A stretch of 64,000 nt of DNA from Telopea speciosissima (taxonomy: Eukaryota > Streptophyta > Magnoliopsida > Proteales > Proteaceae). The DNA is taken from the NCBI RefSeq assembly GCF_018873765.1, contig NC_057918.1:8068862-8132861 (forward strand), in the 5' to 3' direction. The notes under the pieces are model-generated. The model was given only the letters and a program-made list of their open reading frames with translations, was not told the origin of the DNA and ran no database searches. A program made the position numbers and the translations under genes. The stretch's first letter is position 1. Each line of letters starts with the position of its first letter. This document shows, one piece after another, positions 22,807 to 34,635 of this stretch.

Positions 22807-23213
22807 GGTTCCGTTTGGTGGCAAGGGAAATTAAAGTGAAGGGAAGTGAAAATAAATTTAACATGAAAAGAAATTTTGATAATCATTTTCCAATATGATT
22901 GTATAAACTACTTAAATTTCTTACCATATTCAATAACGATTGTCTTTTAAATATAACTTTTATTTTATTTTTCAAATTCAAGAGATTTATTAGATCCAAA
23001 GTAGAGTGGATTTTTATAACAAAATATAGATGATGTAGAGTTAGTAATATGATCATGTGAAATTAATAATTAAAATTTTTTCTTCCCTCTAATTTCCCTT
23101 GTAACCAATCGGAGCCTTAATTTAAACATTCTTATTAGTACAAAATCATGATCCAAGATAAATTCCTGGGCAGGATTAAATTTAGGTCCATATCAAGTCC
23201 AGTAATTTAGAAC
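22807..23213. repeat. Repeat with nested MITE (copy 2, inverted)
   Basis: The MITE spans 22807-23116, starting GGTTCCGTTTGGTGGC and ending with CCAATCGGAGCC, followed by TTA. The flanking stretch 23117-23213, including ATTAAATTTAGGTCCATATC, is the reverse complement of 17950-18067. It is thus an inverted relative of the repeat at 17950-18373. Confidence 0.7.
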
Positions 23214-23732
23214 CTGTACGTGCATGCTAGCCAATAGGACAATGTGCACAAATATCGACTTGGACAAGATTTCCACCTTTCCATAGTGACAAGTGGTATT
23301 ATATCTAAGAGCAAGAGCACACTGGCTATGCGACCAAGTGAGGTTCTTTTTCCCAAAAATAAAACTTGAGATTTGCGAATCCAAAGAGCCAAACGAGAGA
23401 CATTTTTGTTTTGCATGGATATCAAAATTCAAGAAGAAATGTTTCTAGGAAATATAAAAAATTTTGTACGAATTCCTATTTAATTACTTGTTTTTGTTAG
23501 TTAATACGAATCTGCCTATGTTTCTTTGATCTTTGGACTTGGAAGGTACCCCTTGAAGTTTTGGGAATCTGGTCAATTTGTTTGGCAGTTCAACTAGTTC
23601 TGGTCCTTAATTTTGCCTGACCCCTGTTTTATTTATTTATTACTAATCCATGAATATGAAATTGTGGACCAAGAAGAGATGCAAGAAAAGAAGTACAAAA
23701 GCCAGCAGGCAATAGTCATATTATCTTAAAGG

Positions 23733-23910
23733 GAACATAGTTTCTGTGTGGGGAGCATGGTGCCTATGCCCAGATACATGGATGAGATAACCGCCCCAAC
23801 CCCCATGAAATGCAAAATAATCCTCCTACTTGATGTTTCCTCGTGCATTTTCATTGGCCCCTCCATGCGCACATGGGTCATGCACTCCATAAGGAAACAT
23901 TTCCCTTATT
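23733..23910. mobile_element. Short element of family D
   Basis: It holds GTTTCTGTGTGGGGAGCATG at left, a degenerate core (ATAACCGCCCCAACCCCCAT), then GCATTTTCATTGGCCCCTCC and a GGAAACATTTCCC end. A partial second copy of the left end follows at 23930-23990. Confidence 0.45.
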
Positions 23911-23990
23911 TTTAAATAAGGTAAATGTTCTATGTTAGGGAGCGTGGCTCCTGCATCTACGTGAGAGTCAATCAATGTCCTCCTTTTAGT

Positions 23991-25210
23991 TTAATTTATG
24001 AAGGGCAAAGAAGTCATTTTAGAGGGAGTTGAGAGACTCGGACACATTTTTTTAAGAGAGAGAGAGAGAGATTCACTTCCACGCGTTTTCAATTATCTTT
24101 AAAAGGCCAAACTGCAAACAAAAACACAAGTTGGAGCTTATCTCTTTTTCCCCACCCCCCCACCCCCCACCACCTCGAAATTTTGTTTTTTTTTCCTTGA
24201 TGGATAAATGTGTGTGGAAGTCAATCGGTCTACTCGGTCCAGTTTCAATTTCTACTGATTTCATAAAACCCAAACCGGTTGGTTTCAATCGGTCCGACCT
24301 GTTCGAACTGAACTATGATACTCTTAAAGATGTGGTAGATAATTAGGGACATGTGTTAAAGTGTCTCATAGTACATTCAATATAAACTTCACCGATGAGA
24401 CAATGGCCGTGCTTTCTTGCATTCTTATGGTCAAGTACAAGTAGTATATAGTCAAATAAATAAGAAAACAGATATAGTAAGAGCAGTTAACTTCATTTTA
24501 ACAAAAAGACCATTATTAACGAAAATTTGATGGAAAACCAGCTCAAATGACACTTCTTGTTTGGACTGGCAAAAGTGATTCATTGAAAACTTTGACTCAA
24601 AAATCCAAACTGGTTCTTCTCTTCAGTCCCAGCTTTGCACAGATTTTTATAACTCATCTCTGTATTCCCATTGTTGAACTAGACATAATAATAGCGATAT
24701 GTGGGCATTTAATCATGTAAGCATAAGAAAAAAGATTGTGCACAATAATGGACTGACTATTTATGTCTGTTTCTCTATGGCAATTGGTCGAACACTTGGG
24801 CTGCATCACAACTATTCAATTCGATAGAATTTTAATAACTCAAATCGTACATATCCCCACTAAGAATAAGAAGACTGTAGCCAATGAATATGTTTTAATA
24901 AGGAGAGGGTCCACCTCCTTCATTGAAGCTCTTAACTCTTTTAGCTCATCCGCTCTGGCCCACTAGCAGAGAAAGAGATAGAGGTGCCCTACATTCCTAA
25001 CTACCGCAGAGGGGTCCACGCCCATATACAAATGCTGAATGCTCTCTCATCTCATTCTTATCTACTCCAACCTTCCTCCACTATTAAAAGTTTCAATTCA
25101 ATCTCGAAGGTCCTACACCAGTCACCCCTCTCCTCACAATCCCCATATGGCCATATTAAGCTTTGAGCCCACTCCTTGTGGCTTGTGGTCCATAGTCCAT
25201 ACCATTAAAG
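23991..25210. other. Intergenic, no gene
   Basis: It includes a GA microsatellite (about 24056-24071) and a C-rich run near 24150-24170. No protein-like frame. Degenerate CGGTC/AATCGGT repeats near 24220-24310 resemble the interior of GGTGTCAA-type elements. Confidence 0.4.
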
Positions 25211-25805
25211 GAGTGTCAAATGGTTGGTTTGGCCTGAAATATGGTCTGATTTCAGTTCAGTGTTTTTGGATTTTATGCATATATGAGGTCAAATTGAAAT
25301 TGAACCAATAAATTGTTTGGTCGATTTCAGTTCGATATGTAATCATTTTTTAATGAGTGTCTTATTAGTCTATTATCGGTCCGATCTCAGCTTTTATATA
25401 TAAAAGGAAGTAGACCAAATTTCATTTCACCAATGGTAGAAGTTTTCAATTTCCTCCATAGGTGGTGAGAGAGTAATGATGACTTAAGACAAGAGAGTCG
25501 AACCCATAACCTCCTAGGTTGCACTCAATTGGCAACGCATCGATTGATCATGGGTCACTTCACCGGTGGAAATCGATAAGAGAAAATTTTCATAAAAAAT
25601 ATATTAATATTTTAAATTGACCAGTTTTTTTTTCTGCATTCGGCCCAATTGGTTGATTCAACAAGTCTTCTTGGTTAGTCCGGTTAATTTCAATCTTTTA
25701 ATGGTTTATAAAAATCATAACCAATGTCAAACTGATAAAGAATTCCATTTGATCCAGTCAATTTCGATGGATTAAACCGGCTAATCTCATTTTTGACACA
25801 CCTAC
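25211..25805. mobile_element. MITE with GTGTCAA-type ends
   Basis: It starts GAGTGTCAAATGGTTGG and ends CATTTTTGACACACC, which are inverted. The interior is AT-rich with CGGTCCGAT- and CAATTTCGATGG-type blocks. It is adjacent to a second element of the same type. Confidence 0.5.
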
Positions 25806-25814
25806 TATTGAATT

Positions 25815-26500
25815 AGGGGTGTCAAACGGTCAGTTCAGCCCGGTTTTGATCGGACTGATTCTGTTCCAGTCTAAGAATGTGTGAGACCGAATCCAAAGCG
25901 TTAAAGAACTTCATTTTTTCGATCAATTGCGGTTTGGTATGGTTTCGGTTCATTTTGAGTTTTTAGTATCAAGTTAATGCATGTTTAGATCGATTTGTTT
26001 TCGGACTTGAACCACAATGAAATTTTATTTTCATAATTTGTAATAAGGAAAAATTCGATAAAAACACTTTAAATCATTTTTCTCAAGTTAAATAAGTAAA
26101 CAACTATGAATAAGAAAATTGATTTGATGTATTTATATTTTAATCGAAATAAAAAGAAATATATTGTAAAAGAAAAATAACTAATATTGAAATCAATAGA
26201 TAAATAGAATTTGCAGCAAAATCATTATTTATCATTGTAATGAAAGAAAACTAATATTAAAATCAATAGATAAACTAATCACTGATAAGATAACAACTAT
26301 CAATTCAATGAACGCCTTATTACAAATAAATTTCTTATTCAGAACCTCATACTCGTTGATGTGTAACAATTCCTCTTACAATCATAAATCTTCTTACTAA
26401 TATTGAAATCAATAAAAAATTAATTTATCTATTCAATCAGTTCCATCATACCCAATCTAAAACCAATCCAATGAGAATCGATTTGATTTAACACTCCTAC
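25815..26500. mobile_element. Second, adjacent GTGTCAA-type element
   Basis: It starts AGGGGTGTCAAACGGTCAG and ends GATTTAACACTCCTAC. A sub-repeat, ACTAATATTGAAATCAATAG (with variants), occurs three times between 26180 and 26415. No transposase reading frame. Confidence 0.5.
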
Positions 26501-26822
26501 ATTATAACTCGTAAAAACTTGTAGGAGAGGGTTGAAGGTTCATTCTATTCGGATCCAATCTGAATCGGTTGACCCGAAATTACTCGCTCCCGATTCAAAC
26601 TTGCGGCTTTTGACTCCACACAAGTGTAAGCAGGTACGCATCACAGTGATTAAAAAAGGATTAATAAAACAAATCGCAACATAAAACAAAAAACATTTAC
26701 GTCTAAGCGCGTCGGAATCCCGAAGAAAGCAACGTGATAGGCTATAAACTACAAGACACGCGTCTCCTCACGCGGCTTCACGACTGTACTCCAACAGGAT
26801 GAGCTTAAACAGTGAAGGAGAT

Positions 26823-26839
26823 AGTGAGAGTGAGAGTGA

Positions 26840-26872
<33 letters not shown>
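26823..26872. repeat. AG microsatellite upstream of the BURP gene
   Basis: GAGAGTGAGAGTGAGAGAG grades into a pure AG run about 430 bp upstream of the BURP start codon. A matching CT-rich tract (about 27230-27258) lies in the leader. GA/CT tracts of this kind are common in plant promoters and leaders. Confidence 0.85.
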
Positions 26873-26876
<4 letters not shown>

Positions 26877-27187
26877 CTTTTCTGCAATCTTCCTAAATCC
26901 AACCACGGAAATAGAAATTAGAAACCATTCGGTTTCTAATTCTATTTTTTTTTCTTATTTTAACCTTGTAGGGATTAGAAAGAAGATTAAAACCCAAACA
27001 CGCACTATAAACTGTAAACCTAACTCTTAAAATCCCTTTCAAATATTTTCACACTTCACTTGGTAATATCAAGATCAAGAGATCAGTTATTAGTCCAAGT
27101 GTCCAAATCCAAAAGTTCTTATCTATAAGGAAAAAAAAAAAAAAAAAAAAAAGCCTCTGCAATCTCTGCTCCATTTTGTCTTTACAC

Positions 27188-27200
27188 GTTCTATTTAAAG
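27188..27200 (+). promoter_or_regulatory. Possible TATA box of the BURP gene
   Basis: TTCTATTTAAAGG lies about 105 bp before the ATG. It is followed by a CT-rich leader (27230-27258) of the sort often seen near plant transcription starts. Confidence 0.45.
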
Positions 27201-27303
27201 GTAAAACTCCCAACGCCAGTAGACCTAACTTCTCTCTCTCTCTTTCTCTCTCTCTCTGAAGCAAACCCAAAGAAAGCAAGAGAGTGAGAAAAGGAACGAA
27301 GAA

Positions 27304-29319
27304 ATGCAGAGGCAGAGACAACACAGATTCGGTCTTTCTCTGTTCGTATTTATCGTCTTCTTTCTCTTATCCTTGAATGTAAGAAAAAAGAGAAAAAATG
27401 GGATCATTAGTCAGTCCTCTTTTATGCTTTTATGCTTTTTTTACTTTGTTTGATTTGTTTCTCTTTTTCAAATGCAGGTCTCTTGCGCCGGAACTACCCA
27501 GAAATCTACCGGTTTATCGGTGGGACAAGACAACCCATTCACCGCCAAAGCATCTCTGATTCGTTACTGGAACAATAAGATCAGCAATAACTTACCCAAA
27601 CCATCTTTTCTTCTCTCCAAGGCTTCTCCTCTGAACGCCATCGAATCCTCCTACCTCACCAAACTCTCCCAAGACAGTAATGCTCTCTCCTCTCACCTTC
27701 AATCCTTCTGTTCCTCAGCCAATCTGTTCTGTTTCCCTGACTTGGGGGCGAGTTTGGAGAAGCATGACTCATCTGTCAACTTCGCCTTGTATATGGATAA
27801 GAACTTCACCAACTATGGAAACTCGCAACTCGGCGGCACCGATTCATTCAAGAACTACTCTGATAACTTGAATATCCCCGTCAATTCGTTTAGGCGATAC
27901 AGTCGAGACTCTAATGGTCACAACGACAAGTTTGCAAATTACGGCCCTAACGGCAACGTAGTCGATCAGAGCTTCAACACTTACGGCGACGGTGCTATTC
28001 GTGGTTCTGGCGATTTCAAGAACTACAATGAATTCGTCAATGTTCCAGACCTCCGCTTCACTACTTATGATACGGAGGCTAATGGGCGGAAACAGACTTT
28101 CACTACTTATGGCCACGAGTCGAACGCAGGGGGCGAGAGTTTTGTCAACTATGGCAAGAAGGGTAATGGCGTACCAACTGACTTCACCAGTTACGGCAAC
28201 GGAACCAATGTTGAAGGTTCGAGCTTCGCTTCCTATGGCGAATCAGGCAATAGCGCAAACGACTCGTTCACGTCGTACGCCTTCAACAGCAACAACGTAG
28301 GCAACAATTTCAAAAGCTACGGCGATGGTGGGAACTCTGGTACGGATAAGTTCAGCAGTTACAGAGATCAAGCAAACGTGGGGGACGATTCATTTCAATC
28401 CTACGCTAAGAACTCGAATTCTGGTAAAGTGGATTTCTCCAATTATGGTAATTCTTTCAACGAAGGCACCGACAAGTTCAAGGGCTACGGCAAGGGATCG
28501 ACTGGTCACTCAGTCGGATTCAAACAATATGGGGTGAACAACACTTTCACGGAATACAGCAAATCCGGTATCACCTTCGCCAAATACAAGAACAAAACTC
28601 CACAATCTGAAACTGAAAGTAAAACAAAATCAGCTCAATCGAAGAACAGGTGGGTAGAACCAGGGAAGTTCTTCCGTGAATCGATGCTGAAACAGGGGAC
28701 TGTAATGCCGATGCCCGACATTAAAGACAAGATGCCGAAGAGATCGTTCTTACCTCGTTCCATCGCATCGAAACTACCATTCTCAACTTCCCAAATTTCG
28801 GAGCTGAAACAGATCTTCCATGCGTCAGAGAACTCAAGCATGGAGAAGATCCTTCAAAACACTGTTCAGGAGTGCGAGAGAGCACCAAGCAGCGGCGAGA
28901 CCAAGAGCTGCGTGAGCTCTGTCGAGGACATGATCGATTTCGCCGTTTCGGTGTTGGGTCACGACGTGGTGGTTCGGAGTACGGAAAGCGTGAAGGGGTC
29001 AAAGCAAGATGTGATGATCGGAACGGTCAAAGGAATCAACGGTGGGAAAATCACCAAGTCAGTTTCCTGTCATCAGAGCTTATTCCCTTACATGGTTTAT
29101 TACTGCCATTCGGTTCCTAAAGTTAGGGTTTACGAGGCGGATATCTTGGATGCCAAAACAAAGGTCAAGATTAACCATGGAGTTGCAATCTGTCACATTG
29201 ACACGTCAGCATGGAGCCCAACTCATGGTGCTTTTCTGGCCTTGGGCTCTGCACCTGGACGAATTGAGGTGTGTCATTGGATCTTCGAGAACGACATGAC
29301 TTGGGCTACTTCTGACTGA
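27304..29319 (+). CDS. Polygalacturonase-1 beta-subunit-like BURP-domain protein
   Basis: A predicted secreted cell-wall protein of about 638 aa, the usual size for PG1-beta relatives; the tomato member binds and modulates polygalacturonase. Exon 1 (27304-27378, 25 codons) encodes a basic start and a hydrophobic signal core (FGLSLFVFIVFFLLSL). A 99 bp GT-AG intron follows, then exon 2 (27478-29319). Residues about 120-405 hold about 20 copies of a Phe-x-x-Tyr motif spaced roughly 14 residues apart (for example NFTNYG, SFVNYG, KFSSYR), usually with Asn or Gly between. The C-terminal BURP domain starts at FFRES (about residue 423). It shows the four Cys-His pairs: CHQS, CHSV, CHID and CHWI, with SAW after the third. 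There are no breaks. The start is chosen because it supplies the signal peptide, which the exon-2 frame alone lacks. Family assignment is certain; the interaction partner here is inferred. Confidence 0.95.
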
Positions 29320-30432
29320 TCTATCTATTCTGGTTTAAGCTTCGTTTGCTCTTTCTATGATAAAATAGAGTACCAAAAAAGAACCGGATTAACGGGGCCA
29401 CAGTCTCGAAGATCTTATTGGCTGTTAGTGTTTGTTTGTTTGTTTTTTTTTTTTTTTTTTTAATTTAGAAAAATTAAAACCGCACTGAAGAAAGAGGAAT
29501 CTTGGGAGTGAGAATGTGAGCATAAAAGTGAGATGAGAAATGGGTTTTTTTTTGTCAGTTTTATGAAGAAAGAAGAAGAACGTGAGAATCTTTTAGTTCA
29601 GATTTCAGACCCAAATCTTGAACACAGTGCGATCCAGCGAAGCAAACGGTTCTAACTATTTTTTGGCTTAGAGTTTAGGAGGCAATTAATGGGGAGTATG
29701 TGGGCCTGGTTTAGCCCTAAATAAATCTTAGCCCAAGTCTTTGTGTTTTTTTTTTTTTTTTTGTTGGGGTTGGGCTGCAAGCTTAAATGACCAATCAATG
29801 GTTTATGTTAGTTTTAAAACTTTTGAATGTGAAATTGGGCCCAAATGTGATGGCCTATACTGAACTTGGTCCGAGTCTATGCCAACATCAAGGCTGGTTA
29901 ACCTGGGTCGGTCCTATATGATGTTGAAAAGATCTCAAAAGGAATTCTTGGATCGTCTGGATCAGTAAAAGTCTACACAATCAATCAAAAATTTTATGCT
30001 ACTTACGATGGCCATAAATTTTGACTCGGGTGGAGTTTCGATTCCGGAATGGCAGCCAATGCTTTACAAATGGTCGACAATCCAATGAAGACTTAATTAG
30101 GGAGCAAACTCACACCTTTGAGGGCTGATCAGGGCCTCCAAAGTTTTGTGCACAAATTGCTTTTTTCTAATTTTGGTAATTTCCTATTTTTGCATATTTA
30201 ATAATGATATTTCGTTTCCTTGTTTGTAATTTAACCTACTTATACAAAGGTCGTTCTGGCTTTAATAATATCATTTTGAAGTTAATGAACAAAGAAAATC
30301 ATTTGATTGCTCTTCTTCCTCTTGAAATACGGTTTTTTAGAACAAAATCTAACTCCCATACTTCTGACTGACTGCATCACCATTCACTACAACATATTAT
30401 TATGAATTAAAGCACAAAAAAGCATGCAATAA
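29320..30432. other. 3' flank of the BURP gene, no gene
   Basis: Includes GATAAAATAGAG about 40 bp after the stop as a possible poly(A) signal region, then T-homopolymer runs near 29440-29460 and 29745-29762. No protein-like frame. Confidence 0.4.
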
Positions 30433-30437
30433 ACAAG

Positions 30438-31163
30438 TGATGAGGCATAAAACACCCCTCCTATCAGAGGCTGCCACATGGTCGACCCGACCTCAGTCCA
30501 AGAACCGAGTTGGGGCCGAGCAGGAGACCGGGCCAACCCCATCTCCGATAAGTCACCTGACAGAGCCAGACTCGAGCGAGCTAGCCGGTGGCTGAGGCCG
30601 AGCTCATACAGGTCAGCCATAGACTCCTGGCAGAGCTTGCGGCAGAGACCAACCTCTCGGGCCGACCTCCCTTGCTGACCTCCTCTGCCGACCCCCTGGG
30701 CCGACCTCCGAGGCCGATCCCTCCTCCACTGAAGCTGCCATAGCACCCCACTGGGGACCTCCGGGCCACGTCAGCGCATCCCGAGAATCACGGGATAAGG
30801 ATCGAGCCACGATCCCAGCGCAACACGGAATCGCACTCTACATGGACTCTTACCTTAATAAGAGTCCGACCCCGGAAATAACTCTTCACTCCGCTCCACG
30901 CGAGAGAACCTTCCGAAAGAAGGACTCCTACCATACTAGGACTCTTCCAACCGCCTCATCTCCTCCTCACTCTATAAATACCCAAGTACGGAGCACCATT
31001 GCTCATCTCACTTGGACTAGCAGTTACGCTGTTGCATTGGAGAACTGACTTGAGCATCGGAGAGTCCTAGGCCGGAGCCACACCGGTCCTCTTGTGCTCA
31101 TTGCTTGATTTTTGCAGGCTCATCCGCGGGCAAACCAAACACCGGAGGTTTTCACACGCAACA
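30438..31163 (+). mobile_element. Solo LTR, 726 bp
   Basis: It begins TGATGAGGC, ends CACGCAACA, and is flanked by a perfect 5 bp duplication ACAAG (30433-30437 and 31164-31168). It is GC-rich against its surroundings, with GGCCGACC repeats that create spurious reading frames on both strands. A TATA-like CTCTATAAATACCC near 30970 suggests the LTR promoter reads on the plus strand. No internal retroelement sequence adjoins it. Confidence 0.88.
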
Positions 31164-31168
31164 ACAAG

Positions 31169-31403
31169 ATAGTTTTTTATTCTCTTTCTTTGTGTTCCTT
31201 TTCTTGCTTTCTATTTTTTTTTGGGTGGATTGAGTATCTTTTCACTCATGGTAAAGAGAGAATATCTTAAACCATAACATTATACCTTTGGATTGAATTG
31301 GAGAAGCGATTTGGTATAATGTAAGGATGGGAGTTAAGGATGAAGCTCACCTCTGCCCAAGAGTCTAATCATAGGGTCACACATCATGATGGATGATGAA
31401 GAG

Positions 31404-31440
<37 letters not shown>

Positions 31441-34198
31441 GCAATGGAGCATGAATATTTGAAGACTACATAGGTAAGGAATAATTAGCACATGAGGGAT
31501 TGGATTTGGTGTTTCATAGACTTGAGAAAATAATTTTGGAATAAGGTTGGGCATGTCACCAGTTTTTATAAGCTAGCGGCAGATGAGCTCGCAGCATCCG
31601 CCAATCATAGGGCTGGACAAAGGAAGGCATGGGGGTCTTCTCCAAAGGGGAAGGAGAGGATGACATATGTTGGGCACCTTGGCGGTGTGCCCAACCTTTT
31701 CCCATAAATTTTTTTTGGAAAAAGAATTTTTCCAGGTGAGTGGCTTACGTCAACGCTCCCATGTGTTGATTTCTCTTCCTCCACGTTAAAATCTTTTCTA
31801 CTACCCTTTATTGTAGGAGGAGAGAGATAGACAAAATGAACGCTACGTATGCCTTGTTCCTCGAGAGAGAATCAATTCCCTTTTTTTATTTAATTTATTT
31901 ATTTGGGATTGAGTACCTTTCATCAATGATTAAAGAAAAATCTTAAACCACAACATCTAACCTTTGGACAGGGATAGGGAAGGATATTTTCGATTGTGAA
32001 ATTAATGATGAAATTCATTTGCTCGATAATCCAATCAAAGTTTATATCATGGTGGATGAAAAGCTTTTCTCTCCATCATGTGCTGAGTGCGACCCAAAAA
32101 GCTCTCTCTCCTTCTTCTTTTTAGTGTAAGCAATGAAGCCATTGAAGACCTTATGGATAGTGTCACAATTAGCATTGGAGGCATTAGTGAGGAATTATAA
32201 TGTTTCCCATAAACTAATAAGAAAAGCATCATATATCATCATCATTATTCATTAGTGGGAAAGAAAAAAAAAAAAAAAAAGTTCAAAGAGAAAAAGAAAA
32301 AAGAGGAAAAGGGAAAAGAAGATGTTGCAAAGAGTCCGGATTCCTTGAGATGTGAGAATCAGAGAAGTTTGTCCTCTGAGAAGGTTCCTTTCCAGGTCCA
32401 CAGTCCACCCATGACCAACCCAATAGAAAACGGGCCATGGGCCACCAGTAATGGGCCATGGCATTATCCATCCACCAATTTAGTACTGAAAAGGAAAGCA
32501 ATGAAGAGCTCCTCATGGCCCAACAACTTTAAAGCTCTCATCTAACCTGTCTAGAGCCTCCAGACCAGCTTTTGACTTTTCTCTTTTTCCTTTGTGGAAT
32601 GACTTTAGTCTTTAGACATTGAGCGTGTGTTAAATTATCACATGCATGTGACGGTCCAGCGAGGGGCGTGCAGTAAAAAAAGTTAGGGCTTTGTGTGGAT
32701 TCCAATCTAATGGCAGTAAAGTCTGGGTTTTGCGTAGTGGCGTATCACTGAATTAGATCTCCACCCTTTTTCTCTGTAAAAGGGTACCATCACGATTCAA
32801 CTGACACGTGGTGTAATGATTTTGGATCTAGAAAGTATTTTTAATGACCCTGACTCACCGACATTGTGCATAGAAGAAAGATACCGAATTGCATGGGGCG
32901 GGGGGACAGGCGTGCTGGGGTGCGTGCCAGCCTGCCCAGCCATCGGATGCGCGCTGGAGAAGATTTTCATGCCGGGAATCCGGAAGCTGGAAGGGGAGTT
33001 TGCTTTAATACTTTGAGACAAGGGTGTCAAAGTTCACCCCCAATTCGTTGAATCTAGCCGATACAGCCGATACTTGAAATTGATTGGTTCATCTCAAATC
33101 GAATTGAGTTCTTATCGATTTGATTTTAGGTTGGGATTTTTTTGAATTGGTAGAAATTGGAATCAAACAGATTGACCGAATGCATTGATCAAAACCCAAA
33201 AATGGATTAAACCTAATAAAATAATCGAAAGTGGACCGATAGTAACCCAATAAGAAATAAAAAATAGTAATAATTTCCTATTGACTTCCATCTGCGGATA
33301 TGTAAAACCGAAATGGTGGATGTTCAATTGAATTGGATGAATTAAGTGCCAAACCCTTTCTTAGACCATAACTTGATTTCTTGGTGGAACCAGTTGTCAT
33401 TGGAGTATGTTTCTTTATGGTCCCTAGATCCTTATCTAAGTGGTGACTATCTCTCGTTATTTCTCTATAGATCTAAATAATTCAAGACTTGCTATGATTT
33501 TTACTCAACATAAAAAACAATATTTTAGTAGCATCATAAAAAAACCATGATGATCAAAATAGTGTATTAAGAAGTTTATTGTTTCAGGATCATAGTTACA
33601 AGTATCTATGTCAGTGCTCGTGTCAATCTTGACCGATGGCAATATGAAACCGATATGGATCAGATGGAATTAGGCCATATCAGGGTGATTTGGCTGCCCT
33701 GATCCACTTTTTTTGCCGATCCATCCGTTCCATATTTTTTTGGTCAGAAAACATAGTAATATTATTAGAGGAAAGTTTCCTCGAAGAAATTCCTGGAAGA
33801 TACAAAGTGAGTATTTACAAGGAAAGGTAGAGGTGAAATATACCAAACTTTAGATAACTTAAATTTGGAAGAGCCAGATGCTAGGAAGTCAGCATATACA
33901 TTTTGAGACCTATGAATATCCACCCGTTCTATATTGGTATCATAGTGATATTGTACTCCTCTGAGATCATTACATATTGGTGGATACGCTCATACAATAT
34001 TGATACTTAGAACCATGTATAAGATTGATTCATGAGGAAACATAGTTAAACACTCTCAAAAGAAAAAGAAAAAAAAAGAAAAAAGAAAAAAGAAAGAAAA
34101 GAGGAATCATTGTTGAGTATGGGTGTGCTTCTACAAAATCCAACAACCGTAAAAAAAAAAAGAGGGTAAATTGAGCTCCGAATTAAAAATTCGGGTTA
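31169..34198. other. Intergenic, no gene
   Basis: It contains a CT microsatellite (31405-31436), poly(A) tracts near 32263-32281, and repeat-like blocks near 31215-31330 and 31905-31990 that resemble each other (TTGAGTAYCTTTYATCAATG... AAACCA-type). A possible GGTGTCAA element occupies about 33026-33360. No credible protein frame. Confidence 0.4.
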
Positions 34199-34375
34199 AC
34201 AGAATGTTGTTTGATCACGTGACTCCTACACCCAGGCATAGGAGCATGCAAAATAACTATCCGTCCCCTATGAAATGAAAAATCTCATCCATGTTGATGC
34301 TATTGCATGCTCTCATTGACCCGGTGTTGATGCAGGAGCGTGACCACTAATCAGTTAGTGATCTCTTGCCTTTAA
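34199..34375. mobile_element. Short element of family D
   Basis: It contains CACCCAGGCATAGGAGCATG, a degenerate core, CCCCTATGAAATGAAAAATC, and TGCTCTCATTGACCC. The order of blocks matches 17518-17700, 23733-23910 and 48661-48850. Confidence 0.45.
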
Positions 34376-34382
34376 AAAAAAT

Positions 34383-34524
34383 TATGGGAGAATGTTCTTT
34401 GTGCTGGGGGCGCAAGCTGTGCCCAGACACATGGGGGTGGGCGCAATTACCACCCTTCCCCCCTGAATGGCGGGCCCATGTGTCTGGGCGCAGGATGCGA
34501 TGCGCTGTGACACAGAGAACATGA
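34383..34524. mobile_element. Fold-back element, family C
   Basis: The left arm GGAGAATGTTCTTTGTGCTG pairs with the right arm GTGACACAGAGAACAT. CCCAGACACATGGG pairs with CCCATGTGTCTGGG. The core GGGCGCAATTACCACCCTTC lies next to the loop. Confidence 0.75.
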
Positions 34525-34531
34525 GCCCAAA

Positions 34532-34634
34532 AATTATAAACCCTAAGCTTGGACGGAAACAGTATGTGGGCTTAAGTCCATTAGACCAACCTAATACCCA
34601 TTTCAAAGATTTAGTTCTGGGCAGCTCTCCGAGG
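34532..34634 (+). repeat. Isolated unit of the NFD6 upstream repeat
   Basis: It starts AATTATAAACCCTAAGCTTG, includes TTTCAAAGATTTAGTTCTGG and ends CTCTCCGAGG. An almost identical block starts at 35594 on the other side of the inverted-arm element, so the element lies between direct repeats of about 100 bp. Confidence 0.8.
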
Positions 34635-34635
34635 A

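Noticed and set aside
30387-30810. Four overlapping GC-rich reading frames on both strands
   Set aside because: They fall inside the solo LTR and arise from GGCCGACC-type repeats; no domain resemblance.
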